A stretch of DNA of 64,000 nucleotides, from the NCBI GenBank assembly GCA_965267775.1, contig OZ254140.1, positions 682,001-746,000 of the forward strand. Reading direction: 5' to 3'. The DNA is from Planktophila sp965267775 (GTDB lineage: Bacteria > Actinomycetota > Actinomycetes > Nanopelagicales > Nanopelagicaceae). This document shows, piece after piece, positions 31,740-41,283 of this stretch (position 1 is the first letter of the stretch; the number at the start of each line of letters is the position of its first letter). The notes under the pieces were generated by a model. It was not told the origin of the DNA, made no database searches, and was given only the letters and a program-made list of their open reading frames with translations. The translations under genes and the position numbers were made by a program.

Positions 31740-31758
31740 AAACCTCTAGTTGAGGTTT
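31740..31758. promoter_or_regulatory. Palindrome upstream of the second merR gene
   Basis: AAACCTC-TAGTT-GAGGTTT is a perfect 7-bp inverted repeat, 94 bases before the second merR start. No T tract follows, so it is a better operator than terminator. It resembles the CCTCAAGTT half-sites bound by some MerR proteins. Confidence 0.45.
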
Positions 31759-31851
31759 GGGGCGTGTCGCTACGGGGGTCCACGTGGGCGGCAATCTATC
31801 CTTAGCTAATCCCAATCCCCTGGGAGTCTTACCGAAAGCGAGCCCCCTCTC

Positions 31852-32352
31852 GTGACAGAGCAAGAACTTCGGATCGGCTATCGCGGCGCTACCGCCTGCT
31901 CAGCTGCAGGAATTACATATCGCCAACTCGATTACTGGGCGCGTACCGGTCTCGTTGAACCATCAATTCGAACAGCACATGGTTCAGGTTCGGCCCGTCT
32001 CTATGGCTTCCGTGACATCTTGGTTCTTAAGATTGTGAAGCGTCTTCTCGATGCAGGTGTATCTCTACAAAATATTCGTACAGCAGTTGATCATCTTCGC
32101 AATCGCGGCGTTACAGAACTCGAGCGCATCACTTTGATGAGCGATGGTTCATCGATCTATGAATGTTCAAGCCCAGATCAGATTGTCGACCTTCTTATGG
32201 GTGGCCAAGGAGTATTTGGTATCGCCGTTGGAAAGGTCTGGCATGAAGTTGAGGGATCACTCTCAACCTTGGCTGGAGAGTTTAATGGCGAAGCAGTTGG
32301 TGGCGAAGGTAACGATGAACTCTCGCTCCGTCGTAAGGCGAAAGGCGCTTAA
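31852..32352 (+). CDS. MerR-family transcriptional regulator (Rv1830 type)
   Basis: 166 residues. GITYRQLDYWARTGLVEPS is the MerR recognition region, with ARLYGFRDILVLKIVKRLLDAGVS following. The long helix (LQNIRTAVDHLRNRG) and C-terminal half are as in the mycobacterial gene between the BFN gene and gcvP. Start is GTG. It has its own 129-base upstream gap with a palindrome. Confidence 0.88.
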   Translation: MTEQELRIGYRGATACSAAGITYRQLDYWARTGLVEPSIRTAHGSGSARLYGFRDILVLKIVKRLLDAGVSLQNIRTAVDHLRNRGVTELERITLMSDGSSIYECSSPDQIVDLLMGGQGVFGIAVGKVWHEVEGSLSTLAGEFNGEAVGGEGNDELSLRRKAKGA

Positions 32353-32371
32353 CTCACAATATATTTCACCC

Positions 32372-32396
32372 ACTCGCTCTAATTGAAGGTGCGAGT
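32372..32396. promoter_or_regulatory. Inverted repeat ahead of gcvP
   Basis: ACTCGC (32372-32377) and GCGAGT (32391-32396) are perfect complements 13 bases apart. The spacer contains TTGAAGGTG, also found ahead of the FHA gene at 29987. It ends 13 bases before the gcvP start, a position suited to control of gcvP. Confidence 0.4.
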
Positions 32397-32409
32397 TAAG
32401 GGGAGTCTT

Positions 32410-35253
32410 GTGAGCCGTTCATTTGAAGATCGTCATATTGGTCCAACCCATAACGACGAGAGCGCGATGCTCGCAGCTCTTGGTTATAAAGATCTCTCAA
32501 CCTTTATCGCTGATGTAGTTCCCTCCAATATCGCTATCGATGGCGTGATTGAATCTTCGATCGGAGAGGGTAAGAGTGAAGTTGATGTCATCGCCGAACT
32601 TCGTGCCATTGCTTCTGAAAATAGAGTGTTCCGTTCACTTATCGGAACTGGTTACTACGGAACGATTGTTCCTCCAGTTGTAAAGCGAAATGTTTTAGAG
32701 AATCCGGCTTGGTATACCGCTTACACACCTTATCAACCTGAAATCTCTCAGGGACGTCTTGAAGCGCTCTTTGCATTTCAAACAATGGTCTGTGAACTTA
32801 CCGCCCTCGATATTTCCAATGCTTCAATGTTGGATGAAGGAACCGCAGCAGCAGAGGCGATGACTCTTGCGCGACGTGCATCAAAGCTCAGTGATGATGC
32901 AGTATTTCTTATTGAAGAACATGTTCACCCACAGACGAAAGCAGTCGTTCTTACTCGAGCAAAGCCACTTGGAATCAAGATTGTCGAGATTGATTCAGGC
33001 CATATTGCTAGCGGCGGATATGACGGTGAATTCTTCGGGGCCCTGCTTCAATATCCAGATACAACTGGTGAGATCATTGATTATTCGAGGTTTGCTGAGT
33101 ATGCACACTCACGAGACGCTCTGGTAATTGCAGCGACCGATCTTCTCGCGCTGACGCTGATTAAGGCGCCAGGAGAGTGGGGTGCAGATATAGCAGTTGG
33201 AACATCGCAACGATTTGGCGTACCTATGGGATTTGGTGGTCCGCATGCAGGATTCCTTGCTGTGCGTAACGGCCTTGAGCGTTCTATGCCAGGGCGCCTT
33301 GTCGGTCAAAGTATCGATGCAACTGGAAAGCCTGCTTTCCGACTTGCCCTGCAAACTCGTGAACAACATATCCGTCGCGATAAGGCGACATCAAATATCT
33401 GTACCGCGCAGGTGCTCCTTGCAAATATGAGCGCCTTCTATGGGATGTATCACGGCCCTGCAGGACTTCGTGCAATCGCCGAACGAGTCAATCACTTTGC
33501 CTATCGCTTAAAGGCCGCTTCGAAATCTCGAAACGACGTCATCTTCGATACGGTCACTGTCGATGTTAAGAGCGCTTCAGAGATTCATAAAGCATCGATT
33601 GCGAAGGGAATTAACTTCCGTCATGTAAGCGCCACTGAAGTCCGAATCTCATTTGATGAAGAGACAACAGAGGCAACTTTTGCAGAAGTACTTTCGATCT
33701 TAGGTTTAACGGAAACGACAGGGGAGAGCCTTCCTGAATCGCTACTTCGTACAAGTAAGTACCTGACGCATCCTGTCTTTAATACCAATCACTCTGAGAC
33801 CGGAATGATGCGTTACTTGCGCAATCTTGCTGATCGAGATTTAGCTCTTGATCGCACAATGATTCCACTTGGCTCATGCACAATGAAACTCAATTCAGTG
33901 ACAGAGATGGAGGCCGTAACTTGGCCAGAATTCTCCTCACTTCACCCATTTGCTCCAGCCGACCAAAGTCAAGGTTCTCGCAAATTGATTAAGCAACTCT
34001 CTGATTGGTTGGTATCAATTACCGGTTACGACGCTGTCTCGTTGCAGCCAAATGCAGGTAGCCAAGGTGAATTTGCAGGTCTTCTGGCGATTCGCAATTA
34101 CCATGATTCACGTGGAGATCAGGCTCGTAATATCTGTCTCATTCCATCGAGCGCTCACGGCACAAACGCAGCCTCTGCTGTTATGGCGGGGATGAAGGTA
34201 GTTGTTGTTGATTGCGATGAGAACGGAAATGTTTCGGTCGCAGATATCAAAGCGAAGATTGCAGAACACACAGGTTCACTCGCAGCGTTGATGATCACTT
34301 ATCCATCAACTCACGGCGTATTTGAAACTGCTGTATCTGAAATTTGCGAACTCGTTCATAACGCCGGGGGACAGGTCTACGTTGATGGGGCTAACCTCAA
34401 TGCACTTGTCGGTCTTGCACAACCTGGAAAGTTTGGCGCAGATGTATCGCACCTCAATCTCCATAAGACATTTGCAATTCCGCATGGTGGCGGGGGACCT
34501 GGCGTCGGTCCTGTCATCGCCCGTGCTCACTTAGCTCCCTTCCTGCCAAACCATCCACTCGATGAGTTAGCGGGTCCGGCAACTGGACCTGGTCCAATCT
34601 CTGCAGCACCATTTGGTTCTGCGAGCATCTTGCCAATCTCGTGGGCATATATCCGTCTACTTGGCGGTCGTGGACTTACTCATTCAACACAGGTTGCGAT
34701 TTTGTCTGCCAATTACATGGCGGCTCGATTGGCAGAGTCCTATCCAGTTCTCTACACAGGTGCCAATGGGCGAGTAGCTCACGAATGCATCCTTGATATC
34801 CGCGGAATTACTAAAGACTCTGGCGTCACTGTCGACGATATGGCGAAGCGCCTGATGGATTACGGCTTCCATGCGCCGACGATGTCCTTCCCAGTTGCTG
34901 GAACGCTGATGATTGAGCCGACAGAATCTGAAGATATGGCTGAGATTGAGCGCTTTATCGCTGCGATGATCGCAATCCGTGGAGAGATTCAGGAGGTCAT
35001 TGATGGCAAGGTAGCCGTTGAGGCCTCAGCGCTCCGCCACGCCCCTCATACAGCCCTCTCTGTAGCCTCTACCGGCTGGGATAGGGCTTACCCTCGTGAG
35101 AAGGGGGGCTATCCAACGCCTCTCGATGGCCTTGTCGCTGGAGAAATCATTGGCGCCCGAATGAAATATTGGCCACCGGTCTCACGTATCGATGGCGCTC
35201 ATGGCGATAGAAACTTGATCTGTGCCTGCGCTCCAGTAGCAGATTTCGCTTAA
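32410..35253 (+). CDS. gcvP: Glycine dehydrogenase (decarboxylating), P protein (GcvP)
   Basis: 947 residues from the GTG at 32410, preferred because AAGGGGAG lies just upstream; the frame extends to a TTG at 32383. The N-terminus SFEDRHIGPTHNDE is typical. The PLP lysine is in HLNLHKTFAIPHGGGGPG in the second half, and GSCTMKLN is also diagnostic. It decarboxylates glycine and passes the aminomethyl group to lipoyl-GcvH. Single-chain form. Confidence 0.95.
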   Translation: MSRSFEDRHIGPTHNDESAMLAALGYKDLSTFIADVVPSNIAIDGVIESSIGEGKSEVDVIAELRAIASENRVFRSLIGTGYYGTIVPPVVKRNVLENPAWYTAYTPYQPEISQGRLEALFAFQTMVCELTALDISNASMLDEGTAAAEAMTLARRASKLSDDAVFLIEEHVHPQTKAVVLTRAKPLGIKIVEIDSGHIASGGYDGEFFGALLQYPDTTGEIIDYSRFAEYAHSRDALVIAATDLLALTLIKAPGEWGADIAVGTSQRFGVPMGFGGPHAGFLAVRNGLERSMPGRLVGQSIDATGKPAFRLALQTREQHIRRDKATSNICTAQVLLANMSAFYGMYHGPAGLRAIAERVNHFAYRLKAASKSRNDVIFDTVTVDVKSASEIHKASIAKGINFRHVSATEVRISFDEETTEATFAEVLSILGLTETTGESLPESLLRTSKYLTHPVFNTNHSETGMMRYLRNLADRDLALDRTMIPLGSCTMKLNSVTEMEAVTWPEFSSLHPFAPADQSQGSRKLIKQLSDWLVSITGYDAVSLQPNAGSQGEFAGLLAIRNYHDSRGDQARNICLIPSSAHGTNAASAVMAGMKVVVVDCDENGNVSVADIKAKIAEHTGSLAALMITYPSTHGVFETAVSEICELVHNAGGQVYVDGANLNALVGLAQPGKFGADVSHLNLHKTFAIPHGGGGPGVGPVIARAHLAPFLPNHPLDELAGPATGPGPISAAPFGSASILPISWAYIRLLGGRGLTHSTQVAILSANYMAARLAESYPVLYTGANGRVAHECILDIRGITKDSGVTVDDMAKRLMDYGFHAPTMSFPVAGTLMIEPTESEDMAEIERFIAAMIAIRGEIQEVIDGKVAVEASALRHAPHTALSVASTGWDRAYPREKGGYPTPLDGLVAGEIIGARMKYWPPVSRIDGAHGDRNLICACAPVADFA

Positions 35254-35269
35254 GCGGGGGTGGGTCAGA

Positions 35270-36031
35270 TTACTCTGACTTTACATAATGTAACTTATCG
35301 GCGTTAGGTTTCAACGTGCGAGAGAGGCCCCAGAGCGTGGTCTGCCATAGAGCTTCTATGACGATCGCCTTGCTCATCTTTGAAACGCCATTGACTCGTT
35401 CAACAAAGGTAATGGGAACTTCATACTGTGATGCGCCGGCGAGATCACTTGCCATAGCCATTTCGATTTGAAAACAATATCCAGTTGCCGTCATTTGGCT
35501 CAAATTAAGTTTCTTCAATAAGTCGACTGAGTAGATACGAAATCCCCCCGTTAAATCATGTAATGGAATCCTTAGGGCAATTCGAGCATAAGCAGTTCCT
35601 GCTCTCGATAGCAATTGTCGACTCAGAGGCCAATTTACGACTGAGCCACCCTTAATCCAACGAGTTCCGAGGGTAATTGAGATATCTGAGCTATGCGGTG
35701 CATCCATCATTGCAGGAAGATCTTCGACTCTGTGTGAACCGTCAGCATCCATAGTGATGACATGTGTGTACTTATCATTCTGTAAAACTTCGGCGAATCC
35801 AGCGCGATATGCGGCACCTAATCCTGCCTTACCCGGACGTCGAAGAACTCGTACCCATGAAAGGTTGAGATTATCGACAATATCTCCAGTCTTATCAGGT
35901 GAATTGTCATCGAGAACTAAAACATCAAAGTCGCGCGAATTATGTAAAGTTGTGAGGGAGTGCAGTAACTCAACGATTGCAATTGATTCGTTATAGGTCG
36001 GAATCAAAATTACTGGTTTCATATTTACCAT
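35270..36031 (-). CDS. Polyprenol-phosphate mannosyltransferase-like GT2 enzyme
   Basis: 253 residues, family 2 glycosyltransferase with the dolichol-phosphate mannose synthase pattern: LIPTYNESIAIVELL, LVLDDNSPDKTGDIV, GLGAAYRAGF, ITMDADGSH with the metal-binding DAD, GTRWIKGG, and LTGGFRIYS. It would make polyprenyl-phosphate-mannose for lipoglycan or protein mannosylation. No acyl- or mannosyltransferase domain is fused. Start could be the ATG at 36031, overlapping the exonuclease end, or the ATG at 36022. Confidence 0.87.
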   Translation of the reverse strand: MVNMKPVILIPTYNESIAIVELLHSLTTLHNSRDFDVLVLDDNSPDKTGDIVDNLNLSWVRVLRRPGKAGLGAAYRAGFAEVLQNDKYTHVITMDADGSHRVEDLPAMMDAPHSSDISITLGTRWIKGGSVVNWPLSRQLLSRAGTAYARIALRIPLHDLTGGFRIYSVDLLKKLNLSQMTATGYCFQIEMAMASDLAGASQYEVPITFVERVNGVSKMSKAIVIEALWQTTLWGLSRTLKPNADKLHYVKSE

Positions 36032-36927
36032 CCCAAAGCTGCAATCAAACGATCAACACTTGCTCCTAAACCGTACTCCTCTTTCATCTGATAAATCTGA
36101 GAGAGATCGTTCGGCTTCTTTGGAAGTGTGAGATCCATTGAAGGAAGTGCCACATCACGTGCGCAATGTACGAGAGTGGGAGCAATTTTGAGGTACTCCT
36201 CCCCTGCAATAATCTTCTTAGCAAGCGCTGCAGGTAAGGCTTCATGGCCGGCTTGTGCTGCAGCTAAAGCCTCATCAGTAGTCGCAAAGTTATTGGCAAT
36301 AAGAGCGGCACCTTTTTCGCCGATTCCCTTGACTCCAGGTAGTCCATCTGAAGGATCGCCGCGGAACATTGCAAAGAGAGCGTATCGATCTCCAGGAATT
36401 GAATACTTATCAGCAACGAAAGCTGTATCAACAAGATCGTGATTGGTAATACCTTTAGCAAGATAAACAATCTTGATATCTCGCTTATCGTCTACCAATT
36501 GAAAGAGATCGCGATCGCCGGTAACGACGCGTATAGGTCCCTTCTCATTGGTTGCAAATGTGGCCATGACATCATCTGCTTCATAATCATCAACACCGAC
36601 CATCGGAATTCCAAAGGCATCAATCAGATCCAACAGAACTGGAATCTGTGGCGTCAGAGTTTCTGGCTCTTCCTCTTCATCGCTTCCAACTTCAAGGCGA
36701 TTAGCTTTGTAATCAGGCCAGAGATCTACGCGCCATGATGGTCGCCAATCTCCTTCAATACATGCAACTAAACGATTAGGTGAATACATAGAGACTAATC
36801 GAGCAGTCATATCGAGATATCCACGGATTGCATTGACAGGCATTCCAGATGGCGAAAGTAAGGTATCTGGCATGCCGTAGTAAGCGCGATACCAGAGAGA
36901 AGCGCTATCGAGGAGCATCAGGGTCAT
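36025..36927 (-). CDS. 5'-3' exonuclease (PolA-type FEN domain)
   Basis: 300 residues with the stand-alone flap/5' nuclease fold: MLLDSASLWYRAYYG, DDYEADDVMATFA with acidic metal ligands, VTGDRDLFQLV, and the helix-hairpin-helix GDPSDGLPGVKGIGEKGAA. Mycobacterium has this gene beside helY (Rv2090 as I recall). It would act in Okazaki fragment or repair processing. It overlaps helY by ATGA. Confidence 0.9.
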   Translation of the reverse strand: MTLMLLDSASLWYRAYYGMPDTLLSPSGMPVNAIRGYLDMTARLVSMYSPNRLVACIEGDWRPSWRVDLWPDYKANRLEVGSDEEEEPETLTPQIPVLLDLIDAFGIPMVGVDDYEADDVMATFATNEKGPIRVVTGDRDLFQLVDDKRDIKIVYLAKGITNHDLVDTAFVADKYSIPGDRYALFAMFRGDPSDGLPGVKGIGEKGAALIANNFATTDEALAAAQAGHEALPAALAKKIIAGEEYLKIAPTLVHCARDVALPSMDLTLPKKPNDLSQIYQMKEEYGLGASVDRLIAALGW

Positions 36928-39308
36928 AGTTCACCGACCATATAAGAGACCACTCCCCTATCAATTCGCTTAATCGCATCTCTACAAACAGGTCGTAACT
37001 TATCGGATGCACCTGAAATCTGTGTCAGCAGATCGATAAGTTGCTTGATATTTCGAACGAAATCTCCGACCGTCATATCGCTGCCCTTGAGAACGCTACT
37101 GAGTGAATGTCCACTCGCCCAACGATATGAGGCATAACAGAAACCAAAATCGGGCTCCTTCTGAGTTTGAACCCCGAAATCTTCCTCAACATCTTCTAGT
37201 TGTCCCCAGATAGAGGCGATCGAGGCGAGGGCGTTCGCAACATTTTGATGTGGCATCTTAGGAGCGTAATTCTCAGCTCCGCGACTTTCGTAGATCACCG
37301 ATGAAACCACGGAAATCAATTCTGGTGCAGATAGATTATCGAGTACTCCATTACGAATAGTTTCAGTGAGAAGGAGATCTGATTCAGCGTAGATCTTCGC
37401 AAGAATTTTTCCCTGCTCAAGTGGCTTTTCGCCTTCGATATAGCCAAGATGATTAAGCACATCGCAGATGCGATCAAAGGTCTTTGCAATCACGTGGGTA
37501 CGATTTTCCACACGCTCGCGTAAACCGGCAGATTCACGATTGAGTCGTGCAGCTCGCTCGGCATAGCGAGCATGGGTCTCGCGATCATTACATGAGTGGC
37601 ATTCATGCTGTCTCAACTGACGCCTTAACTTATCGAGTTCATTCTCCATATGTTGACGTTGACGATTATCAAATGTTCGACGGTTATCTCGCTTGCTCAA
37701 TAGCCGTTCAGTATCTTTAATTTCCATCCGAATATTTGCATACTCTTCAAAGTTTCCAAGATGACAGACTGCAAGTTCTAATTGCTCTTTTGCAGCGAGA
37801 TCATTCTTTCTGATTTGCTTTACAAGGCCAACAACAGCGCGATCAGCCTGAAATTGTGCGAAAGATGATTCAAGACTCGTACGAGCTCGCTCGCGACCAA
37901 ATCGCGCAATGAGATTGATGGACATGTTGTATGAAGGAGTAAATGAGGAACGAAGTGGATATGTGCGAGTTGATGCGAGCCCTGCCGCGGTCGCCGAATC
38001 TACTGTTGGAGACCAGAGAACGACCGCATTACCTTCGATATCGATTCCGCGACGACCTGCACGTCCAGTGAGCTGTGTGTACTCCCCTGGAGTAATCGAG
38101 ACATGTCCCTCTCCATTCCACTTAGTGAGTTTTTCGAGAACCACTGTGCGTGCTGGCATATTGATACCTAGGGCAAGGGTCTCCGTCGCAAAGACAGCCT
38201 TCACCAGCCCTCGTTTAAAGAGATCTTCCACGGCAGCCTTAAAGCTTGGCAATAGACCAGCATGGTGGGCTGCGATTCCTCGCTCAAGAGCGAGCAACCA
38301 ATCGCGATAGCCGAGAACTTCGAGATCTTCTTCAGCAATATTCTGCGTGTATTGAGTCGCAGTACGCATAATTTCTAAGCGTTCTTCGGAATTCGTTAAT
38401 TTGATTCCGGCGTTGAGACATTGCTTCACTGCGGCATCACAACCGGCTCGAGAGAAGATAAATGTAATCGCAGGAAGAAGATTCTCTCGCTGCAACTTAT
38501 CGATTACTTCATCACGGCTTAAGCGATCTTCATCATTTCCAAAACGATCTCGGCGGTTTCGTGGACTCTTTACACGCTTGAGGGCTTGGCGTTCGAGTCC
38601 AAGAATCTCAGGGTTGACGCGGCCTGGTTCGCTAAAGAGATCGATGAGTCGATTTCCGATGAGGACATGTTGGTAGAGAGGAATAGGACGTACTTCGCTG
38701 ACGATTACATCGGTCTGCCCACGAACTTCACCAAGCCACTCGCCAAATTCTTCTGCATTACTTACGGTTGCTGAGAGGGAGATAACTTGAACGCTCTCCA
38801 TGAGGTGGATCAGCACTTCTTCCCAGACTGCACCACGGAACTTATCGGCAAGGTAATGAACCTCATCCATGACAACTGCCCCAAGATTAAGAAGCGTCGA
38901 AGAGTTGGCATAGAGCATGTTGCGAAGTACTTCCGTTGTCATCACCATGACGGGTGCATCTGAATTAATATTTGTATCACCGGTGAGCAGGCCTACTCGT
39001 TCCTCGCCAAATCGTGCAACGAACTCGTGGTACTTCTGATTTGAAAGAGCTTTGATCGGGGTTGTATAGAAACACTTCTTGCCTCGTGCTAATGAACTAA
39101 ACGCTGCAAATTCACCGACCACTGTCTTGCCAGCACCGGTTGGAGCAGCAACTAGCACTCCCCTGCCATCTTCAACGGCGTGACAGGCAACGATCTGGAA
39201 CTCGTCAAAACCGAAATCAAATTGATCGATAAAGTCATTTGTTAATGGATGCGAGGAACGTTTTTTCGCAGCCGCATATCGCTGAGCTGGTGTCTCTAGA
39301 GCGTCCAT
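36924..39308 (-). CDS. helY: Ski2-like DEAD/DEVH-box RNA helicase (HelY)
   Basis: 794 residues from the ATG at 39308; a GTG at 39332 would add eight. Motif I is APTGAGKT, motif II DEVH in VVMDEVHYL, motif III SLSATVSN and motif VI QLTGRAGRRGID. The C-terminal third contains a Cys pair in HECHSCNDRETH and the DSHCT-like helical region. Probably RNA surveillance or processing. Somewhat shorter than the mycobacterial protein of about 900 residues. Confidence 0.92.
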   Translation of the reverse strand: MDALETPAQRYAAAKKRSSHPLTNDFIDQFDFGFDEFQIVACHAVEDGRGVLVAAPTGAGKTVVGEFAAFSSLARGKKCFYTTPIKALSNQKYHEFVARFGEERVGLLTGDTNINSDAPVMVMTTEVLRNMLYANSSTLLNLGAVVMDEVHYLADKFRGAVWEEVLIHLMESVQVISLSATVSNAEEFGEWLGEVRGQTDVIVSEVRPIPLYQHVLIGNRLIDLFSEPGRVNPEILGLERQALKRVKSPRNRRDRFGNDEDRLSRDEVIDKLQRENLLPAITFIFSRAGCDAAVKQCLNAGIKLTNSEERLEIMRTATQYTQNIAEEDLEVLGYRDWLLALERGIAAHHAGLLPSFKAAVEDLFKRGLVKAVFATETLALGINMPARTVVLEKLTKWNGEGHVSITPGEYTQLTGRAGRRGIDIEGNAVVLWSPTVDSATAAGLASTRTYPLRSSFTPSYNMSINLIARFGRERARTSLESSFAQFQADRAVVGLVKQIRKNDLAAKEQLELAVCHLGNFEEYANIRMEIKDTERLLSKRDNRRTFDNRQRQHMENELDKLRRQLRQHECHSCNDRETHARYAERAARLNRESAGLRERVENRTHVIAKTFDRICDVLNHLGYIEGEKPLEQGKILAKIYAESDLLLTETIRNGVLDNLSAPELISVVSSVIYESRGAENYAPKMPHQNVANALASIASIWGQLEDVEEDFGVQTQKEPDFGFCYASYRWASGHSLSSVLKGSDMTVGDFVRNIKQLIDLLTQISGASDKLRPVCRDAIKRIDRGVVSYMVGEL

Positions 39309-40162
39309 GTTAAGCCTGCATCCTTTACACACTCTGCTGAGATTGGAGCAGGACCAATTCGTTCGCCATCTGCATAAGCAACAGCCTTTGCGCTGATAGT
39401 GACCTTCTTTGCACGTAGTGACTTCACCTTGGGATGGGTGATATGTGCTCCGGAATAGACAGTCGGGAATACCTTTATAAACTCAACTTTACTCACTGGC
39501 TCGAGAATCACGACATCGAAGAGTCCATCGTGAATCTGCGCCTGAGGACAGACATTCATTCCTCCGCCATAGGACTTGCCATTGCCTATTGCGACGAGCA
39601 TTGCCTTTGTTGTGAAGGTCTTGGAATCACAGGTGATTTCATACTCAATCGGAGTAAATCTAGGTAGTTCAAGTGCAATAGCGAGGTTATATCTCTGCGG
39701 GCCCCTGGGCCAGGACAATCTATTTGCTCGCTCATTGACGACAGAATCAAAGCCTGTTGAGAGAATTGCTCCGAACCATTCTGAATCGACATTTCCAAGA
39801 TCGATCGGCGACGGCTCGCTTGATGTTATGCGATGAAGAAGTGGCTCGACATCATCGAGTGACCAACCCAGTGTTCGAACGAAATCATTACCGGTACCCG
39901 CAGGCACCACTGCAAATGGAATGTGGTGCGGAACGCATACCTGCAATACAAGATGTGCTAGACCATCTCCTCCGACAGCTATGACACCTTGATAGCTCTT
40001 GGTTACTAACTCTTTGGTCAATAAATGAGAAAGTTCTTCAGCGCTTGCAGCTGCCATCGCTTGATATGAAATATTACGCGATGCTAAGAATTGAGTGACA
40101 TGGGCTGCAACAGTTGCGCCTCGACCGTTACCCGAGTGAGGATTAATTGCTATCAGCCACAT
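39296..40162 (-). CDS. Diacylglycerol/lipid kinase family protein
   Basis: 288 residues. Catalytic-domain motifs are INPHSGNGRG, VIAVGGDGLAHLVLQ and VVPAGTGNDFVRTLG, typical of DagK/YegS-type enzymes. It phosphorylates a lipid such as diacylglycerol or a polyprenol-linked relative; the substrate is not resolved. Its end overlaps the helY start, and tatC lies 11 bases upstream. Confidence 0.88.
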   Translation of the reverse strand: MWLIAINPHSGNGRGATVAAHVTQFLASRNISYQAMAAASAEELSHLLTKELVTKSYQGVIAVGGDGLAHLVLQVCVPHHIPFAVVPAGTGNDFVRTLGWSLDDVEPLLHRITSSEPSPIDLGNVDSEWFGAILSTGFDSVVNERANRLSWPRGPQRYNLAIALELPRFTPIEYEITCDSKTFTTKAMLVAIGNGKSYGGGMNVCPQAQIHDGLFDVVILEPVSKVEFIKVFPTVYSGAHITHPKVKSLRAKKVTISAKAVAYADGERIGPAPISAECVKDAGLTWTL

Positions 40163-40173
40163 GAAGAGAACTC

Positions 40174-41016
40174 TTATGAATCGGTGTGATCGATAGGTGC
40201 AACAGATTCAATCGGTGCAGCTGGAAGAATCTCTCCTTCGCCACCTTCACTCTCCTTGAACTTTCTGCCACGTCGACGATCATTCAGGAGGGCGATACCG
40301 CCAGCCATAAAGTAGAGAGAGATCAAAGGAACTGCAAGAAGGAGCATCGAGAGCGGGTCAGCACTTGGTGTAAACCCTGCGATAAAGAGAGTGATGCCAA
40401 AGATCCAGATTCTCCATGGCTTGAGAATCGCCTTACCGCTCAAGAAACCGATGAAGTTGAAGGTAACGAGAAATACGGGAAGTTCAAAGGCAATTCCAAA
40501 GAGCAAGATGATGCGTAGAACAAAATCTAGATAATCATCGAACTTCACCAAGTTAGAGAGAGCGTTTGGGGTGAAGCCGAAGAGCACTCGAATAGCAACT
40601 GGCAGAACGATATAACCAAGGGTTGCGCCAGCGGCGAAGAATGGGGTCGCAGCTGCGAAGAATGCAATTGAACTGCGCTTCTCTTTACGGTGTAGTGCAG
40701 GTGCGATAAAGGCCCAGAGTTGATAGAGCCAGATTGGCGCCATAACAATTACTCCGGTCAGAAGCGCTACTTTAATTTGGAGATTGAGTGGACCCAGTAC
40801 GCCATTGATGTAGAGCGATCCGCAATGCGTTGCGCCCTGCTCTTGCGCCTTCTTAAGGTCGCAGACAGGTTCAGCTAGTTTGGTGATAATCGGGTTATAG
40901 AGAACCCAACCAAAAACAAATCCCACCATGATTGCGATGGAAGACTTCACTACACGTCGGCGCAGCTCGCGTAAATGTTCGATAAGCGGCATGCGACCGC
41001 CATCTGGGGTCGCCAT
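40174..41016 (-). CDS. tatC: Sec-independent translocase TatC
   Basis: 280 residues with six membrane segments. MPLIEHLRELRRRV is the conserved cytosolic N-terminus and the conserved Glu is in FGIAFELPVFL. The C-terminal tail is charged. With TatA it exports folded twin-arginine proteins. Encoded 6 bases after tatA; tatB is not here, as usual in actinobacteria. Confidence 0.95.
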   Translation of the reverse strand: MATPDGGRMPLIEHLRELRRRVVKSSIAIMVGFVFGWVLYNPIITKLAEPVCDLKKAQEQGATHCGSLYINGVLGPLNLQIKVALLTGVIVMAPIWLYQLWAFIAPALHRKEKRSSIAFFAAATPFFAAGATLGYIVLPVAIRVLFGFTPNALSNLVKFDDYLDFVLRIILLFGIAFELPVFLVTFNFIGFLSGKAILKPWRIWIFGITLFIAGFTPSADPLSMLLLAVPLISLYFMAGGIALLNDRRRGRKFKESEGGEGEILPAAPIESVAPIDHTDS

Positions 41017-41022
41017 ATGAGA

Positions 41023-41217
41023 TTACTTCTCTGAAGAGTCTTCGCTCTTGCCCTTTGCTTCAGGCTCGTCGCTCTTCATCTCCTTCATCTCTGACTTGAA
41101 GATACGCATCGAACGGCCAAGTGAGCGGGCTGAGTCAGGAAGACGCTTCGCGCCAAAGAGGACGGTAACAACGATGAGAAGCAGAAGAATGTGGCTTGGC
41201 TCGCGTAGGAATGGCAT
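41023..41217 (-). CDS. tatA: Sec-independent translocase TatA
   Basis: 64 residues: one short membrane helix ILLLLIVVTVLFGAKRLP with the conserved FG hinge, then the amphipathic helix SARSLGRSMRIFKSEMKEM and an acidic tail. AAGGAG precedes the ATG by nine bases. It pairs with tatC. Confidence 0.94.
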   Translation of the reverse strand: MPFLREPSHILLLLIVVTVLFGAKRLPDSARSLGRSMRIFKSEMKEMKSDEPEAKGKSEDSSEK

Positions 41218-41283
41218 GTCAATAGCTCCTTGAAGTGAAGTGATTCGTTCTTACAGACGTACACGCTATCGCATGCGCCCCTC

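Noticed and set aside
32353..32409. Glycine riboswitch before gcvP
   Set aside because: The gap is only 57 bases and lacks the conserved riboswitch core.
35264..35279. Hairpin GTCAGA-TTAC-TCTGAC after gcvP as a terminator
   Set aside because: Short stem with only three T residues after it, and it overlaps the end of the convergent mannosyltransferase gene.
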